Source of the DNA: Methylobacterium platani | GTDB taxonomy: Bacteria; Pseudomonadota; Alphaproteobacteria; Rhizobiales; Beijerinckiaceae | Assembly: GCF_001653715.1 (NCBI RefSeq) | Contig: NZ_LWHQ01000017.1 | Coordinates: forward strand, 44,591 to 108,590 | Direction: 5' to 3' | DNA: 64,000 nucleotides | Shown: positions 27,467 through 36,882 of the stretch, piece by piece | Numbering within the stretch: the stretch's first letter is position 1 | Layout of the letters: each line of letters begins with the position of its first letter | Notes under the pieces: generated by a model | Told to the model about the DNA's origin: nothing | Databases searched by the model: none | What the model saw: only the letters and a program-made list of their open reading frames with translations | Position numbers and translations under genes: made by a program

Positions 27467-28464
27467 GCGGCGGCCTGTCCGGTCGCGTCGTAGAGGTGGC
27501 AGGCGACCCGGTGCGAGCCGACCGTCAGGGGCTCGGGCCGGTCGACCGTGCAGCGGGCGAACACCTTCGGGCAGCGCGGGTTGAAAGCGCAGCCGGGCGG
27601 GATCGCCGAGAGCCGCGGCATCGCGCCGGGGATCTGGGCGAGGCGGTCGGCCTCGTGCGACAGGCTCGGAATCGCCCCCATCAGGCCCTTGGCGTAGGGG
27701 TGGAGCGGATCGCCCACCACCGCCGCCACCGGGCCGATCTCGGCGACGCGGCCGGCATACATCACCGCCACCCGGTCGGCGGCCTCGGCGATCACCCCCA
27801 TGTCGTGGGTGATCAGCATCACGGCGGTGCCGTGGTCGCGCCCGAGGCGCTTCAGGAGCGTGATGATCTGGGCCTGGACCGAGACGTCGAGGGCCGTGGT
27901 CGGCTCATCCGCAATGATCAGCTCCGGCTCGGCAGCGAGCGCGAGCGCGATGACGACGCGCTGGCGCATGCCGCCGGAGAATTCGTGCGGGAAGCCGTCG
28001 ATGCGCCGCTCCGGCGCCGGGATGCCGACCTCGGCCAGCAGGTCGATCGCCCGCTGGCGGGCGGCCTTGGCGGAGAGATCGGTATGGGTGCGGATCGTCT
28101 CCTCGATCTGCCTTCCGACCCGGTAGAGCGGGTTGAGGCTGGTCAGCGGGTCCTGGAAGATCATGCCGATGCGCTTGCCGCGGACCTTGCGCATCGCTTC
28201 CGGGGGGAGGTTGTCGATGCGCTCGCCGTTCAGGCGAATCTCGCCGCCGGCGATGCGGCCGGGCGGGTCGATCAGGCCGATCACCGCCGAGCCGGTCACC
28301 GACTTGCCGGCGCCGGACTCGCCGACGACGCCGAGCACCTCGCCGCGGTTGATCTCGAAGGAGACGCCGTCGAGCGCGGTCAGCACGCCGCGGCGGGTGG
28401 CGAACTCGACCCGCAGGTCGCGCACCGAGAGGACGGGTTGGGACATGGGGGAACCGGGGGTCAT
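27463..28464 (-). CDS. Oligopeptide/dipeptide ABC transporter ATP-binding protein (D subunit)
   Basis: A 333-residue ATPase with Walker A GESGAGKSV, Q-loop FQDPLTSLNPL, signature FSGGMRQRVVIALAL and Walker B LIIADEPTTALD, and the oligo_HPY tail CAFNPRCPKVFARC. It pairs with the F subunit as a heterodimer. ATG 28464 overlaps the upstream permease stop (ATGA) and is chosen for coupling; ATG 28446 (MSQPVLS) is an in-frame alternative. Confidence 0.93.
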   Translation of the reverse strand: MTPGSPMSQPVLSVRDLRVEFATRRGVLTALDGVSFEINRGEVLGVVGESGAGKSVTGSAVIGLIDPPGRIAGGEIRLNGERIDNLPPEAMRKVRGKRIGMIFQDPLTSLNPLYRVGRQIEETIRTHTDLSAKAARQRAIDLLAEVGIPAPERRIDGFPHEFSGGMRQRVVIALALAAEPELIIADEPTTALDVSVQAQIITLLKRLGRDHGTAVMLITHDMGVIAEAADRVAVMYAGRVAEIGPVAAVVGDPLHPYAKGLMGAIPSLSHEADRLAQIPGAMPRLSAIPPGCAFNPRCPKVFARCTVDRPEPLTVGSHRVACHLYDATGQAAA

Positions 28465-29405
28465 TGCAGCTTGGGGTTCAGGGCGTCGCGCAGCCAGTCG
28501 CCCAGCAGGTTGATCGCCAGCACCAGGCCGGCGAGCGCCAGGCCCGGAAAGGCGACGATCCACCACTCGCCCGAGAACAGGAAGCGGTTGCCGGTGCGGA
28601 TCAGCGTGCCGAGGGAGGGCATCGTCTCCGGCAGGCCGGTGCCGAGGAAGGACAGGGTCGCCTCGGTGATGATGGCGAGCGCCAGGTTGATGGTGGCGAT
28701 GACGAAGACCGGGCCGGTGACGTTCGGCAGGATGTGGCGGGTGAGGATCACCGGCGCCGACAGGCCGATGAGCCGGCCGGCCTGGACGTAGTCCTTGTTC
28801 TTCTCGACCAGCACCGAGCCGCGCACCGTGCGGGCGTACTGGACCCAGAACGACAGGCCGATCGCCACGACGATCAGCGCGATCTGCGCATCCGCCTCCA
28901 TGTGGCCGCCGGCCACCGCCTTGGCGACGCCGTCGACGATGAGCGCGATCAGGATCGCCGGGAAGGTCAGCTGCACGTCGGCGACGCGCATGATGATCGT
29001 GTCGACGAAGCCGCCGGCATAGCCGGCGATCAGCCCGAGGCCGATGCCGATAAAGCCCGACAGGAGCACGCCGAGCACGCCGACGAGGAGCGACAGGCGC
29101 ATGCCGTAGAACACCGCCGAGAGCACGTCGCGGCCCTGGTCGTCGGTGCCGATCAGGAACGGCGCCTGGCCGTCGGCGTACCAGAGCGGCGGCAGGCTGG
29201 CGTTCATCAGCTCGAGCTGCGCCGGGTCGTAGGGATTCTGCGGCGAGATGACGGGGGCCAGCAGCGCCAGGGCGACGAACAAAACCGTCGCCACGAAGGC
29301 CGCGATGGCGAGCTTCGAGCGCTTGAAGTTGGCGAAGAGATCCGAATCGAGGAAGCGCGCGAGGCGCGACGGTGGCGCTGCGGCGGGAAGGGCGGGGGAG
29401 GCCAT
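28461..29405 (-). CDS. Oligopeptide/dipeptide ABC transporter permease (C subunit)
   Basis: The 314-residue permease has an N-terminal cytosolic segment with FKRSKLAIAAF (OppC_N), a periplasmic loop with HX-type block FLIGTDDQGRDVLSAVFYGMR, and about six helices. The EAA-type loop is YVQAGRLIGLSAPVILTRHILPN. It forms the membrane channel with the B subunit. It is in the operon between B and D, with 16 bases to the former and an overlap with the latter. Confidence 0.92.
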   Translation of the reverse strand: MASPALPAAAPPSRLARFLDSDLFANFKRSKLAIAAFVATVLFVALALLAPVISPQNPYDPAQLELMNASLPPLWYADGQAPFLIGTDDQGRDVLSAVFYGMRLSLLVGVLGVLLSGFIGIGLGLIAGYAGGFVDTIIMRVADVQLTFPAILIALIVDGVAKAVAGGHMEADAQIALIVVAIGLSFWVQYARTVRGSVLVEKNKDYVQAGRLIGLSAPVILTRHILPNVTGPVFVIATINLALAIITEATLSFLGTGLPETMPSLGTLIRTGNRFLFSGEWWIVAFPGLALAGLVLAINLLGDWLRDALNPKLQ

Positions 29406-29421
29406 GGGCTCTAAACAATCC

Positions 29422-30402
29422 TCACGTCGCCCGCCGCACCGAGAGGCGCAGGCGCGGATCGACGATGGTGTAGAGGAGATCGACCACGAGGTTGATCGTC
29501 ACGAAGATGAGGGCGACCAGCAGCAGGTAGGCGGCCATGATCGGCACGTCGACGTTCTGCACCGCCTGCACGAAGAGCAGGCCCATGCCCGGCCACTGGA
29601 ACACCGTCTCGGTGATGATCGAGAAGGCGATGATCGAGCCGAGCTGGAGGCCGGCGACGGTGATGACCGGGACGAGCGTGTTCTTCAGCGCGTGGCCGAA
29701 ATGGATCGAGCGGGTGGTGAGGCCCCGGGCGCGGGCGAAGCGGATGTAGTCGGTGCGCAGGACCTCCAGCATCTCGGCCCGGACGAGGCGCATGATCAGC
29801 GTCATCTGGAACAGCCCGAGGGTGATCGAGGGCAGGATCAGGGCCTTCCAGCCGGAGACGGTCAGGAAGCCGGTGGTCCACCAGCCGATCCGCACCGTGT
29901 CGCCGCGCCCGTAGGACGGCAGCCAGCCGAGCGTCACCGAGAACAGGAAGATGAGCAGGATGCCGATCAGGAAGGTCGGCAGCGAGACGCCGACGAGCGA
30001 GATGGCCTGGACGAGCTTCGCGCCGACGCTGTCGCGGTGGAGCGCCGAGTACACCCCCATCAGGATGCCGGCGGTGAGCGCGAACAGGGTGGCGCAGAGC
30101 GCGAGTTCGAGCGTCGCGGGCATCCGCTCGGCGAGCAGCGTCGAGACCGGCTGGCGGAACTGGTACGAGTTGCCGAACTGGCCGCGCACGGCGTTGCCGG
30201 CATAGCGGGCGAACTGCACCAGCACCGGATCGTCGAGGCCGAGGCTCTGGCGGATCTGCAGCCGCTCGGCATAGGGCGTATCGGGTGCCACGAGCTGGTT
30301 CACCGGATCGCCGGCGAAGCGGAACATCGCGAAGGCGATCAGCCCGACCGCCAGCAGCACCCCGACGGATTGCAGCAGGCGGCGGAGAATGAAGGCGAGC
30401 AT
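29422..30402 (-). CDS. Oligopeptide/dipeptide ABC transporter permease (B subunit)
   Basis: A 326-residue permease with the standard start MLAFILRRLLQSVGVLLAVG, the periplasmic block QFGNSYQFRQPVSTLL, and the coupling loop DYIRFARARGLTTRSIHFGHALKN. It ends with DLLYTIVDPRLR, as in the DppB/GsiC family. It is first of the membrane genes downstream of the binding protein; the 250-base gap between them holds a palindromic repeat. Confidence 0.92.
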   Translation of the reverse strand: MLAFILRRLLQSVGVLLAVGLIAFAMFRFAGDPVNQLVAPDTPYAERLQIRQSLGLDDPVLVQFARYAGNAVRGQFGNSYQFRQPVSTLLAERMPATLELALCATLFALTAGILMGVYSALHRDSVGAKLVQAISLVGVSLPTFLIGILLIFLFSVTLGWLPSYGRGDTVRIGWWTTGFLTVSGWKALILPSITLGLFQMTLIMRLVRAEMLEVLRTDYIRFARARGLTTRSIHFGHALKNTLVPVITVAGLQLGSIIAFSIITETVFQWPGMGLLFVQAVQNVDVPIMAAYLLLVALIFVTINLVVDLLYTIVDPRLRLSVRRAT

Positions 30403-30475
30403 GAGGGGTTTTCTTGTGTTCTCGTGTGGTCCGAGACCGCGTCACGGGCTCTGTTTGGGAAAAAAAGAGCGCTTT

Positions 30476-30617
30476 CCCCTCCCCCTTGTGGGGAGGGGTC
30501 AGGGGTGGGGGTGGTGCAGGAGGCACCGCTGAGACTTCTCCGGCACCACCCCCACCCCTAGCCCCTCCCCACAACTTGCAGCGATACCGGGCAAGCCCGG
30601 GATCGCCTGGGGAGGGG
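30476..30617. repeat. Dispersed palindromic repeat with an internal 36-base hairpin insert
   Basis: The left arm and most of the right arm match the element at 20810-20919. In the right arm, where the intact copy goes straight from CCCCACAA to GGGGG, an extra 36 bases (30575-30610) are present. These contain a hairpin with 12-base arms GCGATACCGGGC / GCCCGGGATCGC and an AA loop. The same 36 bases recur at 40424-40459. It lies between the binding protein and permease genes of the peptide operon. Confidence 0.85.
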
Positions 30618-30650
30618 AAGTGCTCGCATTTGAAAGAGTTCAGTCAGGCC

Positions 30651-32261
30651 TCACGGCTCCTTCGACACCCAGTACAGCATCATCTGGTTGTCGGCACGCG
30701 GCACTAGCTTCACCTTCTTCGACACGCCCCAGGCCAGCGCCTGCTGATGCAGCGGGATGTAGCCCCAATCGTTCATGACGATCTCGTAGGCCTGCTTGAT
30801 CATCAGGTTGCGGGCCTCCTGGTCGGTCTCGCGCTCGATCTTGTCGGCGAGCGCGTCGACCTTCGGGTTGCAGTAGTTCCCGAGGTTGGTGGTGCCGCGC
30901 GGCGAGGACTTGTCGTTGCGGCAGCCGGCGATCTCGTACAGGATGTTGTGCGAGTCCATCGACGACGGCGTCCACCCCAGCATGTAGAACGAGGTATCGA
31001 AGGCGGGCTTGAGGATCTTGGCGAAGTACTTCGCCTTGGGCTGGGCGATCAGGTTCACCTTGACGCCGACGCGGGCGAGCATCGAGGTCACGGCCTGGCA
31101 GATCGCCTCGTCGTTGACGTAGCGGTCGTTCGGGCAGTCGAGCGGCACCTCGAAGCCGTTCGGGTAGCCGGCTTCCGCCAAGAGCGCCTTGGCCTTGTTC
31201 GGGTCGTAGGCCGGGCGCTTGAACTCGCCGGCGAGGGGGAAGAGCGGCGGGGCGATCAGGAGCGCGGCCGGCGTCGCCTGGCCGCGCATCACGCGCTTGA
31301 CGATCGCGTCCTCGTCGATCGCCCGGAAGAACGCCTCGCGCACCCGCACGTCCTTGAACGGGTTCTTGCCCTTCACGTTGGAGCCGCGCAGCTCGTCGCT
31401 GGTCTGGTCCATGCCGAGATAGATCGTGCGCAGCTCGGGCGCGTTCACCACGACCGCGTTGGCGCTGGAACTGACGCGGCTCTGGTCCTGGAGCGGGACC
31501 GGATCGACCCAGTCGACCTCGCCCGAGAGGAGGGCGGCGACGCGGGTGGCGTCGTTGCTGATCGTGGTGAAGACCGCCTCGTCGATGTTCGAGTCGACCT
31601 TGCCCCAGTAGCCGTCGAACTTCTTGAACACCGTGCGCACGCCGGGCTGGTGCTCGGTGATGGTGAACGGGCCGGTGCCGTTCTCGTGCAAAGCCGCGTA
31701 GCTCGGGGTCGAGGCCGAGACCGGGGTGGGCTTGAGGGCGTCGTGCTTCTCGGCCCAGGCCTTCGACATGATGTACCAGCCGCCGAACTGGTACAGGGCG
31801 ATCGGGTTGGGGTTCTTCAGCACCATGTCGACGGTGTGGTCGTCCACCTTCACGAAGGTGGCGTCCGCCGGCACGTTGGTCTGGAAGTTCGAGCCCGGCG
31901 CCCGCACGCGCTCGGCGGAGAAGATCACGTCGTCGGCGGTGAAGGGCGAGCCGTCGTGGAACTTGACGTTCTTGCGTAAGCGGAAGCGGTAGCGGGTCGG
32001 CTCCGGGGTCTCCCAGGACTCGGCGAGGCCCGGGACCAGCTTCAGGTCCTTGTCGCGGGTGACGAGCGATTCGTAGACCGCGCCGTGGGCCGCGATCGTG
32101 AACGTCTCTTTCAGGGTGTACGGGTCGAGGGACTTGAGGTCGCCCTGGAAGGCGAACCGGAAGGTGTTGGCGGCCGAGGCCGGCGCGGCACCGGCGATCG
32201 CCACGAGGGCGGTGGCGGCGGCGAGGCAGGCCAGCAGCGGACGAAACTTCACAGGCGACAT
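30651..32261 (-). CDS. Oligopeptide/dipeptide ABC transporter substrate-binding protein
   Basis: The 536-residue periplasmic protein belongs to the SBP_bac_5 (DppA/OppA) family. A signal peptide of about 30 residues (ends AAPASAAN) leads to TFRFAFQGDLKSLDPYTLKE and the family pattern GLAESWETPEPTRYRFRLRK with VKFHDGSPFTADDV. ATG 32261 has GGAG 11 bases upstream and is preferred; GTG 32273 in frame would add four residues. As the first gene of the operon it captures peptides or related solutes (nickel chelates and heme are possible for this family). Confidence 0.92.
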   Translation of the reverse strand: MSPVKFRPLLACLAAATALVAIAGAAPASAANTFRFAFQGDLKSLDPYTLKETFTIAAHGAVYESLVTRDKDLKLVPGLAESWETPEPTRYRFRLRKNVKFHDGSPFTADDVIFSAERVRAPGSNFQTNVPADATFVKVDDHTVDMVLKNPNPIALYQFGGWYIMSKAWAEKHDALKPTPVSASTPSYAALHENGTGPFTITEHQPGVRTVFKKFDGYWGKVDSNIDEAVFTTISNDATRVAALLSGEVDWVDPVPLQDQSRVSSSANAVVVNAPELRTIYLGMDQTSDELRGSNVKGKNPFKDVRVREAFFRAIDEDAIVKRVMRGQATPAALLIAPPLFPLAGEFKRPAYDPNKAKALLAEAGYPNGFEVPLDCPNDRYVNDEAICQAVTSMLARVGVKVNLIAQPKAKYFAKILKPAFDTSFYMLGWTPSSMDSHNILYEIAGCRNDKSSPRGTTNLGNYCNPKVDALADKIERETDQEARNLMIKQAYEIVMNDWGYIPLHQQALAWGVSKKVKLVPRADNQMMLYWVSKEP

Positions 32262-32573
32262 CGACGAGGACACTCCGCGGGGGCAAAAAGGGCGGTCAAG
32301 CGCGTTAGAGCATCTTCCGGCGCCGCAGGCGACGCCGAATTGATGAAAAATGATGCATCATACCGGCCCATCCCGCCAGGAGGCCGGATGGGTGTGGAAC
32401 GATCGCGCAGCACTAACAAGTCCCGGGCCAACAGGCACTCGGGCACGTCCCCGGCCATGCGCCCGGTGCCGGGGCCGCGACATTCACGAGCCGCACAAGG
32501 GAGTTGACCGCGCAACGGTCTGCCTGTTGCATCCAGCGCGTCAGTTCCCGCCCCACCATGAGCGTATTGTCAC
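32262..32573. promoter_or_regulatory. Divergent intergenic region with 12-bp palindrome
   Basis: The stretch separates the peptide operon (minus) from the M20 amidohydrolase gene (plus). A perfect 12-base palindrome ATGATGCATCAT lies at 32350-32361, preceded by an A-run, and could be an operator. No convincing small gene or consensus promoter is visible. No clear ribosome site precedes ATG 32574. Confidence 0.4.
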
Positions 32574-33743
32574 ATGCCCGTCATCAACCGCGTTGCCGCC
32601 CTCGCCGACGAGATCACGGCCTGGCGCCGCGACTTCCACCAGCATCCCGAGCTGCTGTTCGCCCTCGACCGCACCTCCGGCCTGGTGGCCGAGCGGCTGC
32701 GGGCCTTCGGCTGCGACGAGGTGGTGACGGGGCTCGGCAAGACCGGCGTCGTCGCCGTCATCCGCGGCCGCAATTCCGGCTCGGGCAAGGTGATTGGCCT
32801 GCGGGCCGACATGGACGCCCTGCCGATCGAGGAGACGAGCGGCGTTCCCCACAGCTCGACGGTGCCGGGCAAGATGCACGCCTGCGGGCATGACGGCCAC
32901 ACCGCGATGCTGCTCGGCGCCGCCAAGTACCTCGCCGAGACCCGCAACTTCGACGGCACGGCGGTGATGATCTTCCAGCCGGCGGAAGAGGGCGGCGGCG
33001 GCGCCGACGTGATGCTGAAGGACGGCCTGATGGAGCGCTTCGGCATCCAGGAGGTCTACGGCCTGCACAACAAGCCCGGCATGCCGCTCGGCAGCTTCGC
33101 GATCCGCCCCGGCGCGATCATGGCGGCGGCCGACCGGGTCACCATCACGGTCCGCGGCAAGGGCGGCCACGCGGCGGCCCCGCACGACTGCATCGATCCG
33201 GTGCTGGTCGCCTCCCACATCGTCACCGCCCTGCAGTCGATCGTCTCGCGCACCGTCGATCCGGTGTCCTCGGCGGTGATCTCGATCACGCAGGTGAAGG
33301 CGGGCGACGCCTTCAACGTGATCCCGGAGGTCGCGGTGCTCAACGGCACGGTGCGCACCCTGTCCGAGAGCGTCCGCGACCTGTGCGAGGCGCGCATCGG
33401 CCACGTGGCCGCGACCATCGCCGCCGCCTTCGGCGCCACGGCAACCACCGATTACGGCCGCGGCTACCCGGTGACCGCCAACGATCCGGAGAAGACGAGC
33501 TTCATGGCCGACGTCGCCGCGGAGGTCTCGGGCGAGGGCGCGGTGGAGCGCGCGGTCCAGCCGATGATGGGCGCGGAGGATTTCTCCTACATGCTGAACG
33601 CGCGCCCCGGCGCCTACATCTTCCTCGGCACCGGCCCCGGCGCCGGCCTGCACCACCCGGCCTACGACTTCAACGACCAGGCGACGCCCTACGGCGTCTC
33701 GCTGTTCGCCCGGATGATCGAGCGGGCGATGCCGGCGGCCTGA
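32574..33743 (+). CDS. M20 family metallo-amidohydrolase (hippurate/N-acyl amino acid hydrolase type)
   Basis: The product has 389 residues. The di-metal site is seen in HACGHDGHTAML (about residue 101) and QPAEEGGGGADVML, with GLHNKP and a late MMGAEDFSYML, all typical of the IAA-amino-acid/hippurate hydrolase group. RDFHQHPELLF near the N terminus is also diagnostic. It cleaves an N-acyl amino acid to the amino acid and free acid in the cytoplasm. It is divergent from the peptide transporter operon, and processing of an imported conjugate is plausible. Confidence 0.92.
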   Translation: MPVINRVAALADEITAWRRDFHQHPELLFALDRTSGLVAERLRAFGCDEVVTGLGKTGVVAVIRGRNSGSGKVIGLRADMDALPIEETSGVPHSSTVPGKMHACGHDGHTAMLLGAAKYLAETRNFDGTAVMIFQPAEEGGGGADVMLKDGLMERFGIQEVYGLHNKPGMPLGSFAIRPGAIMAAADRVTITVRGKGGHAAAPHDCIDPVLVASHIVTALQSIVSRTVDPVSSAVISITQVKAGDAFNVIPEVAVLNGTVRTLSESVRDLCEARIGHVAATIAAAFGATATTDYGRGYPVTANDPEKTSFMADVAAEVSGEGAVERAVQPMMGAEDFSYMLNARPGAYIFLGTGPGAGLHHPAYDFNDQATPYGVSLFARMIERAMPAA

Positions 33744-33786
33744 CGGGGGGGCGGCCCGGCGCCGACGCGGCGCCGGGCCACGTCCC

Positions 33787-35313
33787 TCACACCTCGAACG
33801 TCACGCCCTGCGCCAGCGGCAGGGTCTTGCCGTAGTTGATGGTGTTGGTGGCGCGCCGCATGTAGGCCTTCCAGGAATCCGAGCCCGCCTCGCGGCCGCC
33901 GCCGGTCTCCTTCTCGCCCCCGAAGGCGCCGCCGATCTCGGCACCCGAGGGGCCGATATTGACGTTGGCGATGCCGCAATCGGAGCCGGACGCCGACAGG
34001 AAGGTCTCGGCCTCGGACAGGTCCCTGGTGAAGATCGACGAGGACAGGCCGGCCGCGACCGCGTTCTGGGCCTGGATCGCCTGCTCGAGGTCGCCGTAGC
34101 GCGTCACGTACAGGATCGGCGCGAAGGTCTCGCGGCGCATCGGGCCGGCCTGCTCGGGCATCTCGACGAGCGCCGGGCGGACATAGGCCGCGCCGTCGCC
34201 GCGGATGTCGCGCAGGCGCTCGCCGCCATGCACGGTGCCGCCGATGGCCCGGGCCTCGTCGAGGGCGCGCGCCATGGCGTCGGCGGCGGCGACGTCGATC
34301 AGCGGGCCGATCAGGGTGGCGGGGTCGCGCGGATCGCCGATCCGCACCGAGCCGTAGGCCGCCTTCAGGCGCGGCACGAGCGCGTCGTAGACGCTGTCGT
34401 GGACGAACAGGCGCCGCAGGGTGGTGCAGCGCTGGCCGGCGGTGCCCATCGCCGCGAAGGCGATGGCGCGAAGTGCGAGATCGAGGTCGGCGGAGGGGGC
34501 GACGATGGCGGCGTTGTTGCCGCCGAGCTCGAGGATCGCCCGGGCGAAGCGGGCGGCGAGCTTCGGCGCCACCTGCCGGCCCATCGCGGTCGAGCCGGTG
34601 GCGGAGATCAGCGCGACGCGCTCGTCCTCGACCAGCCGCTCGCCGAGCTCCCGGCCGCCGATCATGAGGCCGAGCAGGCCGTCCGGCGCGTCCGATCCGA
34701 AGCGCTTCACCGCCCTCATGGCGAGCGCGTGGACGGCGAGCGCGGTGAGCGGGGTCTTCTCCGACGGCTTCCAGATCACCGGATCGCCGCAGACCAGCGC
34801 GAGGCCTGCGTTCCACGCCCACACCGCGACGGGGAAGTTGAACGCCGTGATGACGCCGCATACGCCCAGCGGATGCCAGACCTCCATCATGCGGTGGTCC
34901 GGCCGCTCGGTGGCGATGGTGAGGCCGTGCAATTGCCGCGACAGGCCGACGGCGAAGTCGCAGATGTCGATCATCTCCTGGACCTCGCCGAGGCCCTCCG
35001 AGAGGATCTTGCCGGCTTCCAGCGTCACGAGCCGGCCGAGATCGTCCTTGTGGGCGCGCAGCTCCTCTCCGAGCAGCCGTACCAGCTCGCCGCGGCGCGG
35101 ACCCGGCACCCGGCGCCAGGCGAGGAAGGCTCGCGCGGCCGCTGCTGCCGCCGCCTCGGCCTCGTCGGGCGTCGTCTGGCGCAAGTGCGCCACCACGCCG
35201 CCATCGACCGGCGAGCGCGCCGGGAGCCCGCCCTCCGCGAAGGCCGAGGCCGGGACGCCGAGGCGCTCCAGCACCGCCAGGGTGTCGTCGCGGACGGACA
35301 GGGTCGGGGCCAT
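33787..35313 (-). CDS. ALDH7-type aldehyde dehydrogenase (aminoadipate semialdehyde/piperideine-6-carboxylate type)
   Basis: A 508-residue NAD(P)-dependent aldehyde dehydrogenase. The oxyanion Asn lies in TAFNFP (Asn near 159), the general base in LELGGNN (Glu262), and the nucleophile in GQRCTTLRRLF (Cys296). The antiquitin-like block GQRCTT-RRLF, ELGGNNA and the C-terminal FGGEKETGGGREAGSD fit ALDH7, whose members oxidise alpha-aminoadipate semialdehyde in lysine breakdown. Substrate remains inference. ATG 35313; the gene stands alone between the convergent M20 gene and asd. Confidence 0.88.
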   Translation of the reverse strand: MAPTLSVRDDTLAVLERLGVPASAFAEGGLPARSPVDGGVVAHLRQTTPDEAEAAAAAAARAFLAWRRVPGPRRGELVRLLGEELRAHKDDLGRLVTLEAGKILSEGLGEVQEMIDICDFAVGLSRQLHGLTIATERPDHRMMEVWHPLGVCGVITAFNFPVAVWAWNAGLALVCGDPVIWKPSEKTPLTALAVHALAMRAVKRFGSDAPDGLLGLMIGGRELGERLVEDERVALISATGSTAMGRQVAPKLAARFARAILELGGNNAAIVAPSADLDLALRAIAFAAMGTAGQRCTTLRRLFVHDSVYDALVPRLKAAYGSVRIGDPRDPATLIGPLIDVAAADAMARALDEARAIGGTVHGGERLRDIRGDGAAYVRPALVEMPEQAGPMRRETFAPILYVTRYGDLEQAIQAQNAVAAGLSSSIFTRDLSEAETFLSASGSDCGIANVNIGPSGAEIGGAFGGEKETGGGREAGSDSWKAYMRRATNTINYGKTLPLAQGVTFEV

Positions 35314-35420
35314 GGCAGGGATCTCCGCGTCTGACGAAGCACGGCCCGCCTCGGGGGAGGCGGGCCGGGTAGGGTTCGCGATCTTACGGGATTCGCTCCC
35401 GTTTCACAGCAGGAGCGCGG

Positions 35421-36455
35421 TCACGCCGCCTTCTGCTTCGGCTGGATCAGCTTGCGGTTGACCAGCACCTCGGCGATCTGGACCGTGTTGAGGGCCGCGC
35501 CCTTGCGCAGGTTGTCCGACACGCACCAGAACGACAGGCCGTTCTCGACCGTGATGTCCTCGCGGATGCGCGAGATGTAGGTCGCGTCCTCGCCCGCCGC
35601 CTCGTGGGGCGTGATGTAGCCGCCGGGCTCGCGCTTGTCGTCGACCAGGATGCCGGGCGCCGAGCGCAGGATCTGGGTCGCTTCCTCGGCCGAGAGCGGG
35701 CGCTCGAACTCGACGTTCACCGCCTCGGAGTGGCCGATGAACACCGGCACGCGCACGCAGGTCGCCGTCAGCTTGATCTTGGGGTCGAGCATCTTCTTCG
35801 TCTCGGCCACCATCTTCCACTCTTCCTTGGTGGAGCCGTCCTCCATGAAGACGTCGATGTGCGGGATGACGTTGAAGGCGATGCGCTTGGTGAACTTCTG
35901 CATCTTGACCTCGCCGGCGGTGAACACCGCGCGGGTCTGGTTGAACAGCTCGTCCATTCCTTCCTTGCCGGCGCCGGAGACCGACTGGTAGGTGGCGACG
36001 ACGACGCGCTTGATGGTGGCGGCCTCGTGCAGGGGCTTCAGGGCCACGACGAGCTGCGCGGTCGAGCAATTCGGGTTGGCGATGATGTTCTTCTTGGTGA
36101 AGCCCACGACGGCGTCGGCATTCACCTCGGGCACGATCAAGGGCACGTCGGAATCGTAGCGGAAGGCCGACGAGTTATCGATGACGACGCAGCCCTGCTG
36201 GCCGATGCGGGGCGACCACTCCTTCGAGGTCTCGCCGCCGGCCGACATCAGGCAGATGTCGGTGTCGGAGAAGTCGTACTGGTCGAGGGCCTGAACCTTC
36301 AGGGTCTTGTCGCCGAAGGAGACTTCCTGCCCGAGGCTGCGGCGCGAGGCGAGCGCCACCACGGTGTCGGCCGGGAAGGCGCGCTCGGCCAGGATGTCGA
36401 GCATCTCGCGGCCCACATTGCCGGTGGCTCCGACGACGGCAACCTTGTAACCCAT
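35421..36455 (-). CDS. asd: Aspartate-semialdehyde dehydrogenase
   Basis: The 344-residue enzyme reduces aspartyl phosphate to aspartate semialdehyde with NADPH, for lysine, threonine, methionine and diaminopimelate. The NADP motif GATGNVG (9-15), catalytic Cys130 in ANPNCST, and the substrate block GAGKEGMDEL are intact. The later RVPVFIGHSEAVNVEFE contains the active-site His. Length fits the USG-1-like/asd2 class. It is a single gene with a normal ATG start. Confidence 0.95.
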   Translation of the reverse strand: MGYKVAVVGATGNVGREMLDILAERAFPADTVVALASRRSLGQEVSFGDKTLKVQALDQYDFSDTDICLMSAGGETSKEWSPRIGQQGCVVIDNSSAFRYDSDVPLIVPEVNADAVVGFTKKNIIANPNCSTAQLVVALKPLHEAATIKRVVVATYQSVSGAGKEGMDELFNQTRAVFTAGEVKMQKFTKRIAFNVIPHIDVFMEDGSTKEEWKMVAETKKMLDPKIKLTATCVRVPVFIGHSEAVNVEFERPLSAEEATQILRSAPGILVDDKREPGGYITPHEAAGEDATYISRIREDITVENGLSFWCVSDNLRKGAALNTVQIAEVLVNRKLIQPKQKAA

Positions 36456-36882
36456 CTCAATCGCTCCAGTTCGGATGACTTCCTCCCCGGACGATCTCAG
36501 GCGGGCTCCCGAGGAGCCCGGCCTCCGCCCGCCACGGACGGGGAGGGATCCGAGGACGACGCGAGGCTTCAGCCGGCGGCGGTCATCGCCGTCGTGGCTT
36601 TGCGTTTCGTCGTGGTCGACACAGGCCGCATGGCGCGGTCAGTCCTCGGACATGGCGACACCCGAGATGGGGTGCGCGAGCGCGGGAAGCAACAGCCCGA
36701 ACGCGACGATCTGTCAAGGGCCGGAACCGGTCGCCGGCAACAGATCTCGCCTTCCGTCACATGTTAGAGTCTCGTTGACTCTGCTTCCGGCCAGCCGGGG
36801 ACAAGTCCGGCCGGGTCAAGGAAATCGCTAGAATGCGATGCGATTCCGGGTGGGCGACCCACGCAACCGGAGGAGCGATCCC
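36456..36882. other. Intergenic region, no gene supported
   Basis: This 427-base stretch is divergent between asd and the following hypothetical gene. Short open frames exist on both strands, including one of about 20 codons on the minus strand near 36570-36630, but none has a convincing ribosome site. A CGGAGGAG ribosome site at 36868-36875 serves the GTG at 36883. Confidence 0.4.
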
